64,000 nt of DNA, from the NCBI GenBank assembly GCA_028551475.1, contig CM052361.1, positions 69,501 to 133,500 on the forward strand, given 5' to 3'. Position 1 is the first letter of the stretch, and each line of letters begins with the position of its first letter. Made by a program: the position numbers and the translations under genes. This DNA comes from Casuarina equisetifolia (Eukaryota; Streptophyta; Magnoliopsida; Fagales; Casuarinaceae). The notes below the pieces were generated by a model. That model saw only the letters and a program-made list of their open reading frames with translations. It was not told where the DNA came from and searched no databases. Below are positions 38,346 through 49,300 of this stretch, piece by piece.

Positions 38346-38450
38346 TGTTTGAGTAATTGTTAATAGAAGCAAGCCAAGGTTTGGCTTTCCAAAACTCTTG
38401 CTCTTAATTATCTTTCTATTTTAATGAGACGTTTCTTTGTTTCCAGAAGA

Positions 38451-39270
38451 AAAGAAAAGAGAGATGAATTAAGAAGCACACATCCAACACAACCAAAAGC
38501 AATGGAGAGCGGATAGTCTTTTTGATATTTGTGAACCCATGGTATGATAATCATCTATCTTTACCAAAAAGTTTTCGATGTAAGGGAAGCTTTATATGAA
38601 ATTTGTTATATTACAGAGACTTGATCAAAATATTAGAGATGGTAAGTGGCGATTCATACAAGTCAATGAAAGGGGCCATATATGAAAGATTTGAATATAG
38701 ATTTGTAATCTTAACTTATTTTATTATCTTTGTAATTCTACTTTCAATTTGAGACTTACGAGTGATTACTCCGTACTGTGTTGTACTTTAGCAGCTTGTT
38801 GGTTCTTTGCTGTCCCATATAAACAAAAGCAAATCCGAACAGCCTAGTTGGTCGTAGCAAAAGCCCTGTACCAAGACGGAGAGGTATAGCAGGATCTAAA
38901 ATGATTCAACCAACTCCTATATGCCTCCCAGAATCTGATATCCATCCTACTTTATAGAATTCAGGTGTGTTTACATGTAGGCTTTTGCTGCTGTGAAGAC
39001 TGACCTCCGTAATTCACATTTTTACTTGCCAAAAACGACAAGTAAAGTTTGCACTGTCGGGAGGCCTCCTGATCGACCAAAAATACGACGTGTCAAAATC
39101 AGAGACACATCCTGATCGAAGCACTCCCAGTCAATTTCCTCTCGCTCTCTCTCTCTCTTTCACTCTCTCTCTCTCTCTCACAAAAGCGTACGCCTTTCTA
39201 TATCTCTCTGGTCCCAACGTTCCCAAATACTTGGCGAGGTTAAAGTCAGAGATAGAAGAAGAAGAGAAGC
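38451..39270. promoter_or_regulatory. Promoter and leader region of the Rieske gene
   Basis: No gene seen. A CT-rich patch (about 39138-39180) lies 90-130 bp before the Rieske start codon, a typical plant pyrimidine patch in the 5' leader. The left part is the flank of Copia fossil B. Confidence 0.45.
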
Positions 39271-41819
39271 ATGTTGAGGGTTGCAGCGAGGAGGCTTTCG
39301 TCTCTTTCTCCTTCACCTCCATGGAGGCCCAGCCAGGCGGCCTCCGCCCTTGTCACCCGTGATTTCCTCCTCAACGCTGGTGATTCCTCTACCAACGATC
39401 ACCCCAGATCAGACGGCTCCGCTTATTCCTCTTTTTCTCTCAGACCTGACCTATTCAACCTTCCGTTCAGGGGTTAGGGTTTCCTCCTCCTTCCTTTGAT
39501 ATACTCGCAGAAGTTTTCATATTCCTTTTTCATAAATCGCAAAAGGAAAATAATTCCTTTTCCACGATATTGTTACAGCGAGGGATGAACAAAAATCTGA
39601 TTGTGAAATTGCGTTGCCGTGTCAAAATAAGGATAAGGCTTATTGTTAATGAATTGAGGCTTTTTTTATTTTTATTTTTTGGTGAAACCGATATGGTATT
39701 GTCTCTGGCAAGTTGGTGGTATGATTGATGTCTGGTCTTCGTTGATTTTGGCGAAAATTTCATAGGCAATGCCAAAGCATATTTCCTCTTTGTTGTTTAG
39801 AAATGTCTTCCTTGCTTGTTGGAGATCGCTTTTTTGATGTTTGGGGGAGGGGGAGCTATGTATGGTCAATGGGGAGTGGACGCTAGTTTCAGCGGATGGT
39901 AGGGACTTGTCGGTGCTTGTTGGAATGACCTTTTTGTTTTTATTTTCTAAACAATGTTTGACGGGATTTCTTGTGTGGTTGAGGCTTTCCGGCTTTCCAA
40001 CGTACTTTTTTTGCTTCCTTTGCTCTTTTTCTCTCTCCCTTTATCGTGAATTATGGTTCAAGTAGAAGCAATTGAGAATATAATCGGAGGTCAGGTGTCC
40101 CTACCTCAAGTTTCATGCCTGAGATCGCAGTTTTTTGACACTTGAGTAAATCAGCCTTGGAACAATTATAGATTTCAATCATAAAGATGTTTGGTAATGT
40201 TGGCTAGTGACGTTGCAGGTCATGTTATCCAAGTATTTATGTCTCTCCAAAATAGGGTTTGTTGGTTTGGATTCAACGATTTGTAACTTCTTGCTACTTC
40301 CTCCTATTAAGATCTGTGCTGAACAAAGACAAGAATGCTTTGATATCTAAATTTGGGTTATGTTTTCTTTGGATTTATAGATTGCGATCCTATACTATTG
40401 TGTTATAAGTGATGGGAAATCTCCTGCTTCAACCAGTTGGAGACTGTATGGAAATATTGCTGGATTAAATGTAGTTATACATCTCAATAGATCCATCATT
40501 CATCTTGCCTATTTTTGCTGCTTCTAGTCAGTGCCTTCTGCATAAAGAATGCAAGACCGTAAAACAGTATGGTATTCACTCTTTCCAATATTTGATTATA
40601 TGCTTCTTTAGAGTGTCTGTCTAAGAAACTATAGCTTATGTTTGAAATGAGATTTAAGGAAGATTAAGGTGGGCGGTGGAAGAATCTTAGTTGGCTCCAA
40701 GGCAATATCTTCAGGGTTTTCATTTCTTCAACAATCCCTAGGATAACACCATAGCTCTCTGTGTATCATTAGGACTGATTTGCTTTCAGATAGTATACAA
40801 AGGTACCCTTAGTCAAGCAGATGTGCTGATATGCTTTAGTGAGCACATAAGAATATGTATTTGAGTATCCCCTATTTCCCTTATTGCTTCTTTGTAATTC
40901 CCAAGGCAGCCGAAAAAGACATTAACAATGCATCTCAAGATGAGAGAAAACTCTGAAAAAGAAAATTATACTGTTTATTTCATCATAAAGCAAGTTGCAC
41001 CTGATTTTTAGCATCTATTGAAGCTTTTTATTACCCTCTGCCCCTTAAAGTTTGGATGGATTTTTCAGTTTGTATGTTTGCATTCTGGAGTACACATGTT
41101 CTTGAACTCAAGACCTTGTTGTGCATGTCGTTTCATATTTTTTCTTATGTGTTGGCAAATAATTGGCCATTACAGGTTTTGCTTCTGATTCTCTAACTCC
41201 AACGAAGGAAAACAGCATCATACCAGATGTTCCTGCAACTGTGGCAGCTGTTAAGAGCCCTTCATCAAAGATAGTTTACGATGAGCACAACCATGAGCGT
41301 TATCCTCCAGGAGACCCAAGCAAGCGGGCATTTGCCTATTTTGTCCTTACTGGTGGTAGGTTTGTTTATGCCTCGGTGATTCGTCTCCTTGTCCTGAAGT
41401 TTGTGCTGAGCATGTCAGCCAGTAAGGATGTTCTTGCGCTGGCCTCAATTGAGGTTGATCTCTCCAGTATTGAGCCAGGCTCCACTGTGACTGTTAAGTG
41501 GCGTGGAAAGCCAGTCTTTATTAGGCGCCGCACTGAGGATGATGTAAAGCTGGCAAATAGTGTTGATGTTGGATCTCTTCGTGACCCACAACAAGACTCG
41601 GAGAGGGTTAAGAATCCTGAATGGCTTATCGTTGTTGGAGTCTGCACACATCTGGGTTGCATTCCTTTACCAAATGCTGGTGACTTTGGTGGATGGTTTT
41701 GCCCATGCCATGGATCACATTATGATATCTCTGGCAGGATTAGGAAAGGGCCAGCGCCATTCAATTTGGAGGTTCCAACTTACTCATTTTTGGATGAGAA
41801 CAAATTAATGATTGGTTGA
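39271..41819 (+). CDS. UCR1: Cytochrome b-c1 complex Rieske iron-sulphur subunit, mitochondrial
   Basis: Rieske protein of respiratory complex III, which passes electrons from ubiquinol to cytochrome c1 in the mitochondrial inner membrane. Two exons, 39271-39472 and 41176-41819, with a phase-1 intron of 1703 bp; 846 nt, 281 aa. The N-terminus [13 protein letters not shown] is an Arg/Ser-rich, acid-poor mitochondrial presequence. The tether and single membrane span lie near residues 116-147 ([14 protein letters not shown] onward). The 2Fe-2S site is complete: CTHLGC (Cys224, His226, disulphide Cys229) and CPCHGS (Cys243, disulphide Cys245, His246), followed by the conserved GPAP loop (259-262). 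Exon 1 carries essentially all the presequence and exon 2 the mature protein. The chloroplast b6f Rieske (PetC) is ruled out by the mitochondrial-type tether and sequence. Tail-to-tail with CCB1, 567 bp between stops. Confidence 0.97.
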
Positions 41820-42386
41820 GAATCAGTACACTGCAGTTCTTGGCTACCCCAAGATTATTCAATTTAATGAGATAATGTCGAAGATTTATTATGGACATTT
41901 TTTTATTCCAGCCCTTGCTTGAGCATGTTGAGAGATGTTCATGTACTTTTGGATATTGTAAAACTACTACTTTTGGCCATGCTCTGAATTCTGAATAATT
42001 GCGTGGCCTCTTTGCTGAAATGATTTACGAATATGGAACTCTACTATTTGAGGAAGCTGGTATTAAATTAAATTGGATGTCTGTGGTGTTACGGTAATGA
42101 ATGATCTTGTTCTGCGTATTAAAGTCAAGCATATGAACTACAGAGTCATGGTTTCCTTGATGGTATAGCACTCTTTTTCAAACGAAGTGGCCTTAAGAGA
42201 AGGGTTCGGAATTAAAGAAACTTAATTACATCCGTTCCTCAACAAATAATAGAACTCATACCGTGAAACTCATACCGTGAGCACCTCTGACATACAAATC
42301 ATTCAGCGGTCAAAGTTTTTATGATTGTGTTGCATGAACGCAGAGCTCCAGCCAATTTGCCTGGGTTATTTTTTAAGATACCTTGA
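41820..42386. other. Convergent 3' region between the Rieske gene and CCB1
   Basis: 567 bp between the two stop codons must hold both 3' UTRs and poly(A) sites. AT-rich; no reading frame or structured element recognised. The duplication AACTCATACCGTGA (42253 and 42267) is a short tandem repeat in this interval. Confidence 0.6.
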
Positions 42387-43656
42387 TCACCTTTCCAAGA
42401 TTCCCTTGACATACACCATGCCCTTTTCATTTAAATGAAGCTCCTTCCTCATTTGCTCTACTTGCTGGTCATCCCCTTGAACTAGGATCTCTGAAAGGTT
42501 CCCGTCGTCTGCAACCATTATTTTGACCTTAATCTGCTCTTTTCTTGATGCTCGTTTCCAGTAATAACCTCCCCTGTTTTCCATTCTTAGAGAGTCAGTA
42601 TTTCAGATAACATGTTAAGTGAAACTGTAAAAATTGTTTACATTTGTTAACAGTTATATGAATACAGAATGCCTGCACTTACGCCAATGGACTTAGGACT
42701 GTAAGCCAGAACCAATTATTGCCAAAATCCGGGACAGTTATTGTCAGAACAAGGGCCACGCTTGCCAGGCTGATGCAGGTGCAGAAGGTGAGCAGCGCTG
42801 CCTGCCCTCGGCTTGGAACCATCATGCCTTCAAAACTTTAATCAAAACAACAAAACAAGAACGATATTAATCCTTAATTAGCTGCGGTGGTGAAATGCGT
42901 CCCCGGTAGATCGAACCGCGTTTAACTTATTTAAGTGATGCATAGGGTATGGACTTTGGGAGAGGATGGAAGGCTTACGTAATTGTCTCGCCTCTATCAG
43001 TCACCACAAAATTGTTGCGGGTAAAGAAAGACAGGATCTCTCCTGCGAGCTGGTTAGGCGCCCTTTTCCCTTCTTCTTCCCCTATAAACGTCTTCTGCAC
43101 AATCTGATATAGAACCCCACTTCAATTTGGTTTGGTCATGCAATCAAAGGACTTCAACCACTGAAACAAAGATATTTTGGCTTTCTACCCTTCACTACAA
43201 TCGAGAAGATACTCTCTGACACTAAATGTTAATCACGAACCCAATTCTTGAACATTTTAAGAGAAATTTGAAAAAGAAAGAGAACAGATGTGGAGAAAAG
43301 TAATAGGAAGGAACCTTGGACTTGACAGAGCGCTTGATAAGGGACCACAGGCCCGGAACTGAGATAACAAAGAGACCCAATGAAGTGTAGTAGCTAGCCA
43401 AAGAATAACCCATGGTCTCGGCAAGCAATATCAGTGAAGATGGATTGTGGTGGTGTTGGAGAAAAGCAGCAGAAGATAAGACATGGTCGTGGAGGGAGAC
43501 AGACACCGCCAGTCTCTTGCATTTTGAGGGGTTGGGAGCCTGCCGGAGCCATGGTTTCTGGTGGGTGAAGTCCGGGTACTTGATGTAAGACTTGGAGGAA
43601 GAAAGAAAGAGGGCAGTAAGAGGGTGGGGGAGTGGGGATAATATCTTGGCTGCCAT
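42387..43656 (-). CDS. CCB1: CCB1, cofactor assembly of complex C (cytochrome b6 haem attachment), chloroplast
   Basis: Thylakoid membrane protein of the CCB (system IV) pathway, which attaches haem c(i) covalently to cytochrome b6 of the b6f complex. Four exons right to left: 43656-43315, 43094-42979, 42835-42683, 42585-42387; 810 nt, 269 aa (267 recalled for Arabidopsis CCB1), all in phase. The N-terminus (MAAKILSPLPHPLTALFLSS) is Ser-rich and acid-poor, like a chloroplast transit peptide. A membrane span follows near 80-105 (AETMGYSLASYYTSLGLFVI), then GEEEGKRAPNQLAGEILSFF, a second span (LTFCTCISLASVALVLTITV), and the conserved tail YYWKRASRKEQIKVKIMV with LNEKGMVYVKGILER at the end. The ATG at 43656 was chosen over the in-frame upstream ATG at 43758 because the family starts MA(A/T). 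Expressed divergently from the NFRKB-like gene. Confidence 0.95.
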
Positions 43657-46321
43657 TGATTTCGTCGCCGAGAGATAAAGTTCCGAGTTTTTTTGGCTGA
43701 GATAACCACTGAATCTATGCTGGTCAGTCAATGGAATGGTACGGATATAAAAGGACACTTTGCAGCCGATTTCTCTCGAGGCTTCACTTATTATTATTAA
43801 AAATATATATATATATATATTATTATACGGTTCAAAAATAATTAAATTTATTATGCCAACAAATTTAATTTTTTTGTGTACAATATCTAGGTTTTATAAC
43901 ATAATATTAAGGTATGTCTTTTTTTTTAATACTCTTATGAATGTAAATATGATTTAATCCAAAACTTATATTATAAAAATAGTACCACAATATAATTTGG
44001 ATTAAAACATTATAATGTGAAACATGTTAAAAATCGGCATGAGTTATTTTACATTGAAATAATTTAATTTATATGTGAGTGGGGGATAAAAGCTTTTATA
44101 AAAAGATTGAATTTGTAATACATTCTCACTTCTATGATACTGTGGAAGTCCACGTACGAGTTTTGTCATTATACGTAAATAAAAAATAAAAATAAAAATA
44201 AAAATAAAAATAAAAATACAAAATACAAAATTACATTGAATGCGAGAGGTATGATTCATCAGAATCGAACCAAAATTGCATGGTAAAAGTCGGGGGGATA
44301 GCAGCACACGTGAAAAAGAAAGACCTGCACAATAAGAAAAGGATTTTTGGTTTACTTGAGAACCAAAAAGTCCACGAGATCCGAACCCCTCCCAACGTTA
44401 TCATCACATTCCGGATTTAGCAATGGCTTGCTATCCTCCATGAGATTAGCCGAGCCAAGACAATGGGATTTCTGCGTTTCCTATTTTCTATCATCATACT
44501 TGCTATTTTTAACCATTTTCAACCTCTTAACTTCACAACAATTACTATTTGTTGGAAATAAAAACACTTTCGATTTGAAACCCATTCCTTCCACTAGAAA
44601 GGCTTCAAAGAACCTACAGGAGCGTGCGAGCCACGGCTCCAGCCAAGCCGCGTGCGTGCGCGCCAAGGAACCGTTCAATGTAAACTATAACGGTTCCGAT
44701 AAACAACGCTCGTCTGATCTTCCATCACTCCCTTCCTCTCCTCCCCCTCCGTTCGCGTGCGCGTGTGCGTGCGTGTGTGCGAGTGCGCCTCTCTCTCATT
44801 CACATACTCCCTCTCCTTCCCAAGCCCGACCGGATAATACGAAACGAAACCTTCTATGCCTCTGCCTTCTTCTCCTTTCTGCTACGCTGCCTATTCTGGA
44901 GGGGCTAAATCTCCACCTTGTTGCTAAACTCTTGTTTTTCTTCTTCTTCTTCCTTTTAATGCGAAATCCGAGGCTTTCAATTTATTGCGCCGTCAACGGA
45001 GACCGGTTTTAGACTATAGATGATGCAGGTAGTGTGCTATTCGTTTTCTAGGGTTTCTCTATTTCCAATTTGAACTAGCTAGTGTTTTTTTGTTTCTTGC
45101 GCTTACTTCTTTTTATTATTTTTTTCGTTTAATTGACGCGTAGAAGTAATTTTGGCATTGGTACCTAATGAAAGCTCGTTTCTTTTTTCTTTCTATTTTT
45201 TTAACTTTTGCTGGGGATCTTCTCCCCTCCGTGGATGTTCATGGAAACTGTGAGTTTTTGTTGAAAAAATACTAGGAATTATTTCATTGAGCGGTTATCA
45301 TGCTTACATGTGTTTCCGTTTCGAATAGAGTGAAGTGTTTTCGATGTTGTGCTCTGAATGGTGGCTTTCTGAATTTCTCTACTGTGTGGGTGGGATTTAT
45401 GGGTCTATAATTTTTTTTGTTGGTTCACACACGAGACTTGGAACTTTGAACTGTCATTACACCCTTTCCGCCGGTAAGCTTTGGTTTTTGAGTTCGGGAA
45501 TTTGGGCAGTAACTGTAGGAATGCTTTTACGATGGGTCCATAACTCCTTTTTCTTATTGTTTTTCTGCCTTTGAGGGGTCTTTGAATGGTTATGATGTTA
45601 TAATCGAGATTTGTGAACGCTTCTTCCCTGAAGTGAACAGTTTCTTAGGTGTCAAATACGTATCTTTCTTCCTAGCGTCATTATTGGGGATGGTGTTGTA
45701 CTCTCATTTATGATGAACATATAGTCATCATAATGAATTTCTCGCCAATCAATTGTGTGTCTGTGTTTTTTGTGGCAGTGGTGAAAAGGAGCTATATTAG
45801 TCAATGCTTTTTGTTTCTCCATTGAATCTCTGTTTGACATGTTTGTACTGGGTGCAGTTGATAAACGTATTATGACTAGATCAAAAGATATAATGGTCTG
45901 TGAACCATTTGGTTTCTAATTTAGCATGAAGTTTTCACTACTCAACGTTGTATATTGGTAATTAATTGATAATGTACTTTAAACAGTGCTCTACATCCCT
46001 CTTCTTTACCAATTGATGTGCTTGAAATATGCTTCTTAAGCAGTAAATTACTGCACTTGAAAGGGAAGAAATGGAGGTTGTTTTGGAGAGAGAGAGAGAG
46101 GGAGGACATGGAGGTTGGGGGGAACCCTTTTTATAATTTCTGGGGCTTGTACATGGTGAACTATTGTTAATTTGAGATTCACTATTCCCCCTGACTTTTT
46201 CTAGTCTAAGATCATTTCAGGTTTTATGTGGAAGAAAGATGTTTGCCAAGGATGATCAAGATTTCACTTTACATTATGTTGGTGTAAATTCCTGCAAGAG
46301 ATTTTTTTGACATCTGTGCCA
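43657..46321. promoter_or_regulatory. Divergent region between CCB1 and the NFRKB-like gene, with a probable 5' UTR exon and intron of the latter
   Basis: AT-rich DNA with an AT dinucleotide run (43803-43822) and an AAAAT tract (44177-44218), then a GC- and CT-rich segment (about 44620-44830, GTGCG repeats and CTCTCT) typical of a first exon. A donor GATGCAG|GTAGTG lies at 45028|45029 and a possible acceptor CCTGCAAG near 46298, so the NFRKB-like mRNA probably has a ~1.3 kb leader intron. The 221-codon open frame at 44347-45012 spans promoter and leader and shows no domain. Confidence 0.5.
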
Positions 46322-49300
46322 ATGGCAGCTGATCAGCGGAGAAAACGATTACATACGAGTGTTAGTGGTTCAAGTTCTAAGCAGCAACCTCAGGTCAAAA
46401 GAAAGATTTTAGGGTTGCGACACTATGACTCATGCATGAAATCTCATATTTCTCTTGAGTGGGATGGCAATGAGAAAAGGGTTGTTGCTAAAAGGAATCA
46501 AATTGGCATAAGTCAGAGAAATTTGAGGCCTTTTAATTCTTCTGTTCCTCATCAGCAGAACACATTAGCAGATATTTTTGCTGTTCCTGAAGAGATTTTT
46601 GAGTTAGAAAATTTGACAGGAGTTCTTTCTAATGAGGTTGGTATTGTTTCATGTGATTAAATGCGTTCTTTCCATTCTTGGATTGTTATATGCATTTTTT
46701 TGGTGGAACTTATTTCAGGTTTGGCAGAGTCATCTATCAGAAAGTGAAAGAAAATATCTTATGGAGTTTCTCCCTAGTGGATCTGAGCCACAGCAAGTTT
46801 TGCAGACATTGTTCAGTGGGGATAACTTTCATTTTGGAAATCCCTTTCTCAAATGGCAAGTATTTATACATGATAGATTTACTCTCACATAAATGATTTG
46901 TTTTGCCTATGAAAAAGGTCACATTGCCTATGAAAAAGGTCACATTGATGCAGTTTGTGAATATTTCCTTACGATCTGTTATAGGAATCCTGAATTTCAT
47001 ACAAGACTACAATTTAATTAATGAATGTGTCTGGAACATATATGCATGCAGGGGTGCTTCACTATGTTCGGGTAGTCTTCACCCTGATGCAGTTCTACAT
47101 CGGGAACAGTGTTTAAAGGCTGGGAAGAAAGTGTACTACTCAAAGTTACAGAAATATCATAACGAGTATATCAAACACTGCCCCTCTGTTGCTGTATATT
47201 TTGTAATGTTATTCAATTTCTTATTGAATCCTTTGGCTGCAATGTTTATTCTTCCTATGGCAGAATGATAGGATATTTACTGAAGTTGAAAGAGAGATGG
47301 GAAAACTGCAAGGATCCAGAAAAGGAAATTGGTCAGAAACCATGGAGGTTATATTCCCAACATCTTCTGTTGATTCTTTTGTTGCAACACTTTGTTCTTT
47401 TTGATTTTTCTTCGGATCAAAACTGTGTATTGCTTGAGAGCTACTTTACTGTATGTTGTCAGATGAATGATATATGGTGCTGGAGGAATGTTAGGCTAGT
47501 TGTATTCTTTTCCTTGTGGTGTCTGAAGAAAGAGTGTGCGTTATATGCTCTGTTTGCACTGGTATTGACTATTTTATGATCATAAAAGATTGGGGCTAAA
47601 TGAGGGACCTTGTTATGTGTTTATCTGCAAATTTGACTGCAGTGTAATTCTTGGACAAAGGAGTAGTTTGTGCGATAGTTGGTTTACCATCACTTGTTTT
47701 CTTGTTATCAATGTGAATGGAATTCTATGCTGCCACTGCTCTCACAATCATTTTAGTCTCGTTAACATTTTCTCCATGAATTATAGTTAGAAAAACAAAA
47801 ACATTTGAGCGGATTTTCTTGAGTTTCTGTTAGCCTTTCTTTGTTGAGTGGTTAACTTATGCTCTTTAGATTTCAGAGTTTTATTGATATTTGTACTTCT
47901 CTCTCTCTCTCTGATCTTTAATGTTGATCTTCACAATTTCACTTCTTCTCTGAGCAGGTCAAGAAATGGGCTGGAGAAAAGACTTCCATCACTTGCAAAT
48001 GAGTCTGAATTTGCTCATCCTGAGGAGGATTTGACTGCTACATCTGAGTCTTGTTCTGGGGCAGATGACAGAGTATGTAGTAGTGATAATCAGAACTCCC
48101 CAGTCATGAAGGGTGCAGAACTTCTGAAAAGGTATTAGGTTCTCCCTGTGAACCATCTCCAGTTTTTTCTGTATAGGTACCATCAGGGATTCTGATGCTG
48201 GATCTTTAAGTCATCACTGTCATGATTTTATGTTTATGGTTCGATGTTGAAAGATCTATTGTTATGCTCTGAAGGCTGCTTGAGAATCTGTCTATTAGTC
48301 CTATATAATGACAGATTACAAGTACATGGTAGGCTGCTTGCAAACCTTTCCTGATATTAATGTGGTTTGCGATTAACTGGGGTGGTTGGGGAATACACAT
48401 GAACAGAGTGAGGAACTTATAAAGTAATAAAAATTTCTTCTTTAAAAGACTCGGAGCTTTAACCTCATATAGTGTAATACAAATACTCTAAGATACTGCT
48501 CTAAGGCAAGAAGATTTCATACTGGGCCTGGCAATGCATGTAAACCAAGTTTCTGGGTTTCATCAGACTTTAACATCCTCTTCCATACTTACTCACCCAA
48601 TAAAAATAAAAATAACCTGCTCTTTTCATCAGATTCTTGCTTGTCTTTTCAAATAAATCCCAATTCAGAAAGGTTTATTAGTGATGAGTGAAAACGCGAT
48701 GGTTTTTGTGATATTAAAAGCTGAGAGATTTCTTTGGATAGAGCTAGGCTTGGCGCTAGTCCCTTTTTCACTTCTTACACTTTGTTGCAAACTGTGTCTG
48801 AATTTTGTTTTTGGTGCAGTTGATTCACTATAGCTTCTATTATACTTAAAATTGTTTCACAAGATTTCCCTATTTGAATGGAAGGTTCATCTAATCTATT
48901 ATCCTCAAAAAAAATTCCTTTAGTTGTAATTTGCCTGTTTTTCCCATGATATTCTTGTTTATATTTACCAGGTTGTTATAATCATATAAGAAGCCTTAAA
49001 TACTGAATTAATAAGAAATCCTATGGGTCTGTTGCTTTATATACTCTATTGGTGTCTCAAGAGTTAGAACCTGTGTGGCACCTGACAGTGTGAAAGTTGA
49101 ATAGGAAACCCAGTCTTGATAAAGCGTAAATTGCAAACATTTTATTTTGTGGTATTTTGGCTAGGTTTGTGCTAATCACGTTTATTTTGTTCCCTCGCTG
49201 GGCAATGGTGGGTGGCTTAGGGGAGGGGTGAGAGTGGTTATGGGTGCTTAAGTACTTTAGATAGTGTCCCTTCCTCTTCCATTTTATAATTTCTTAACCT

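Larger units (their letters stand above)
31431..38450 (+). mobile_element. Old Copia retrotransposon fossil (B), with a nested solo LTR
   Basis: Seen: LTR-like sequence at the left (about 31432-31492) matches the start of right-hand LTR sequence at about 37944 (shared GCTTACCC...AGGGC, CATTCTCTTT blocks). Between them, in Copia order: gag of UBN2 type (about 32011-32430, with YNLRQKLYRLRQ), a zinc-knuckle-like region (about 32610-32750), protease remnants (about 34500-34790), integrase remnants (about 35340-35640), reverse transcriptase start WDLVQL...DYKWIYKVKYN (about 36200-36420) with IYIDNILISGNN (about 36680), then RNase H remnants (about 37000-37350). The 3' part contains two successive tandem duplications of about 280 and 285 bp. 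It is heavily broken with many breaks and old. A solo LTR (32871-34090) is nested between the gag and protease regions. Outer limits are uncertain by 50-100 bp, and no TSD was found. Confidence 0.8.

Noticed and set aside
42880-42930. tRNA-like string GGTAGATCGAACCGC in CCB1 intron 2
   Set aside because: No acceptor-stem pairing or anticodon arm can be drawn around it.
43657-43758. N-terminal extension of CCB1 from an upstream in-frame ATG at 43758
   Set aside because: It adds 34 residues not expected in the family; the internal MAAKIL start gives a normal transit peptide and length.
44347-45012. 221-codon plus-strand frame before the NFRKB-like gene
   Set aside because: It spans promoter and CT/GTG-rich leader, shows low-complexity translation (Pro/Ser/Leu, Cys-Ala repeats) and no domain. 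The protein-family start is at 46322.
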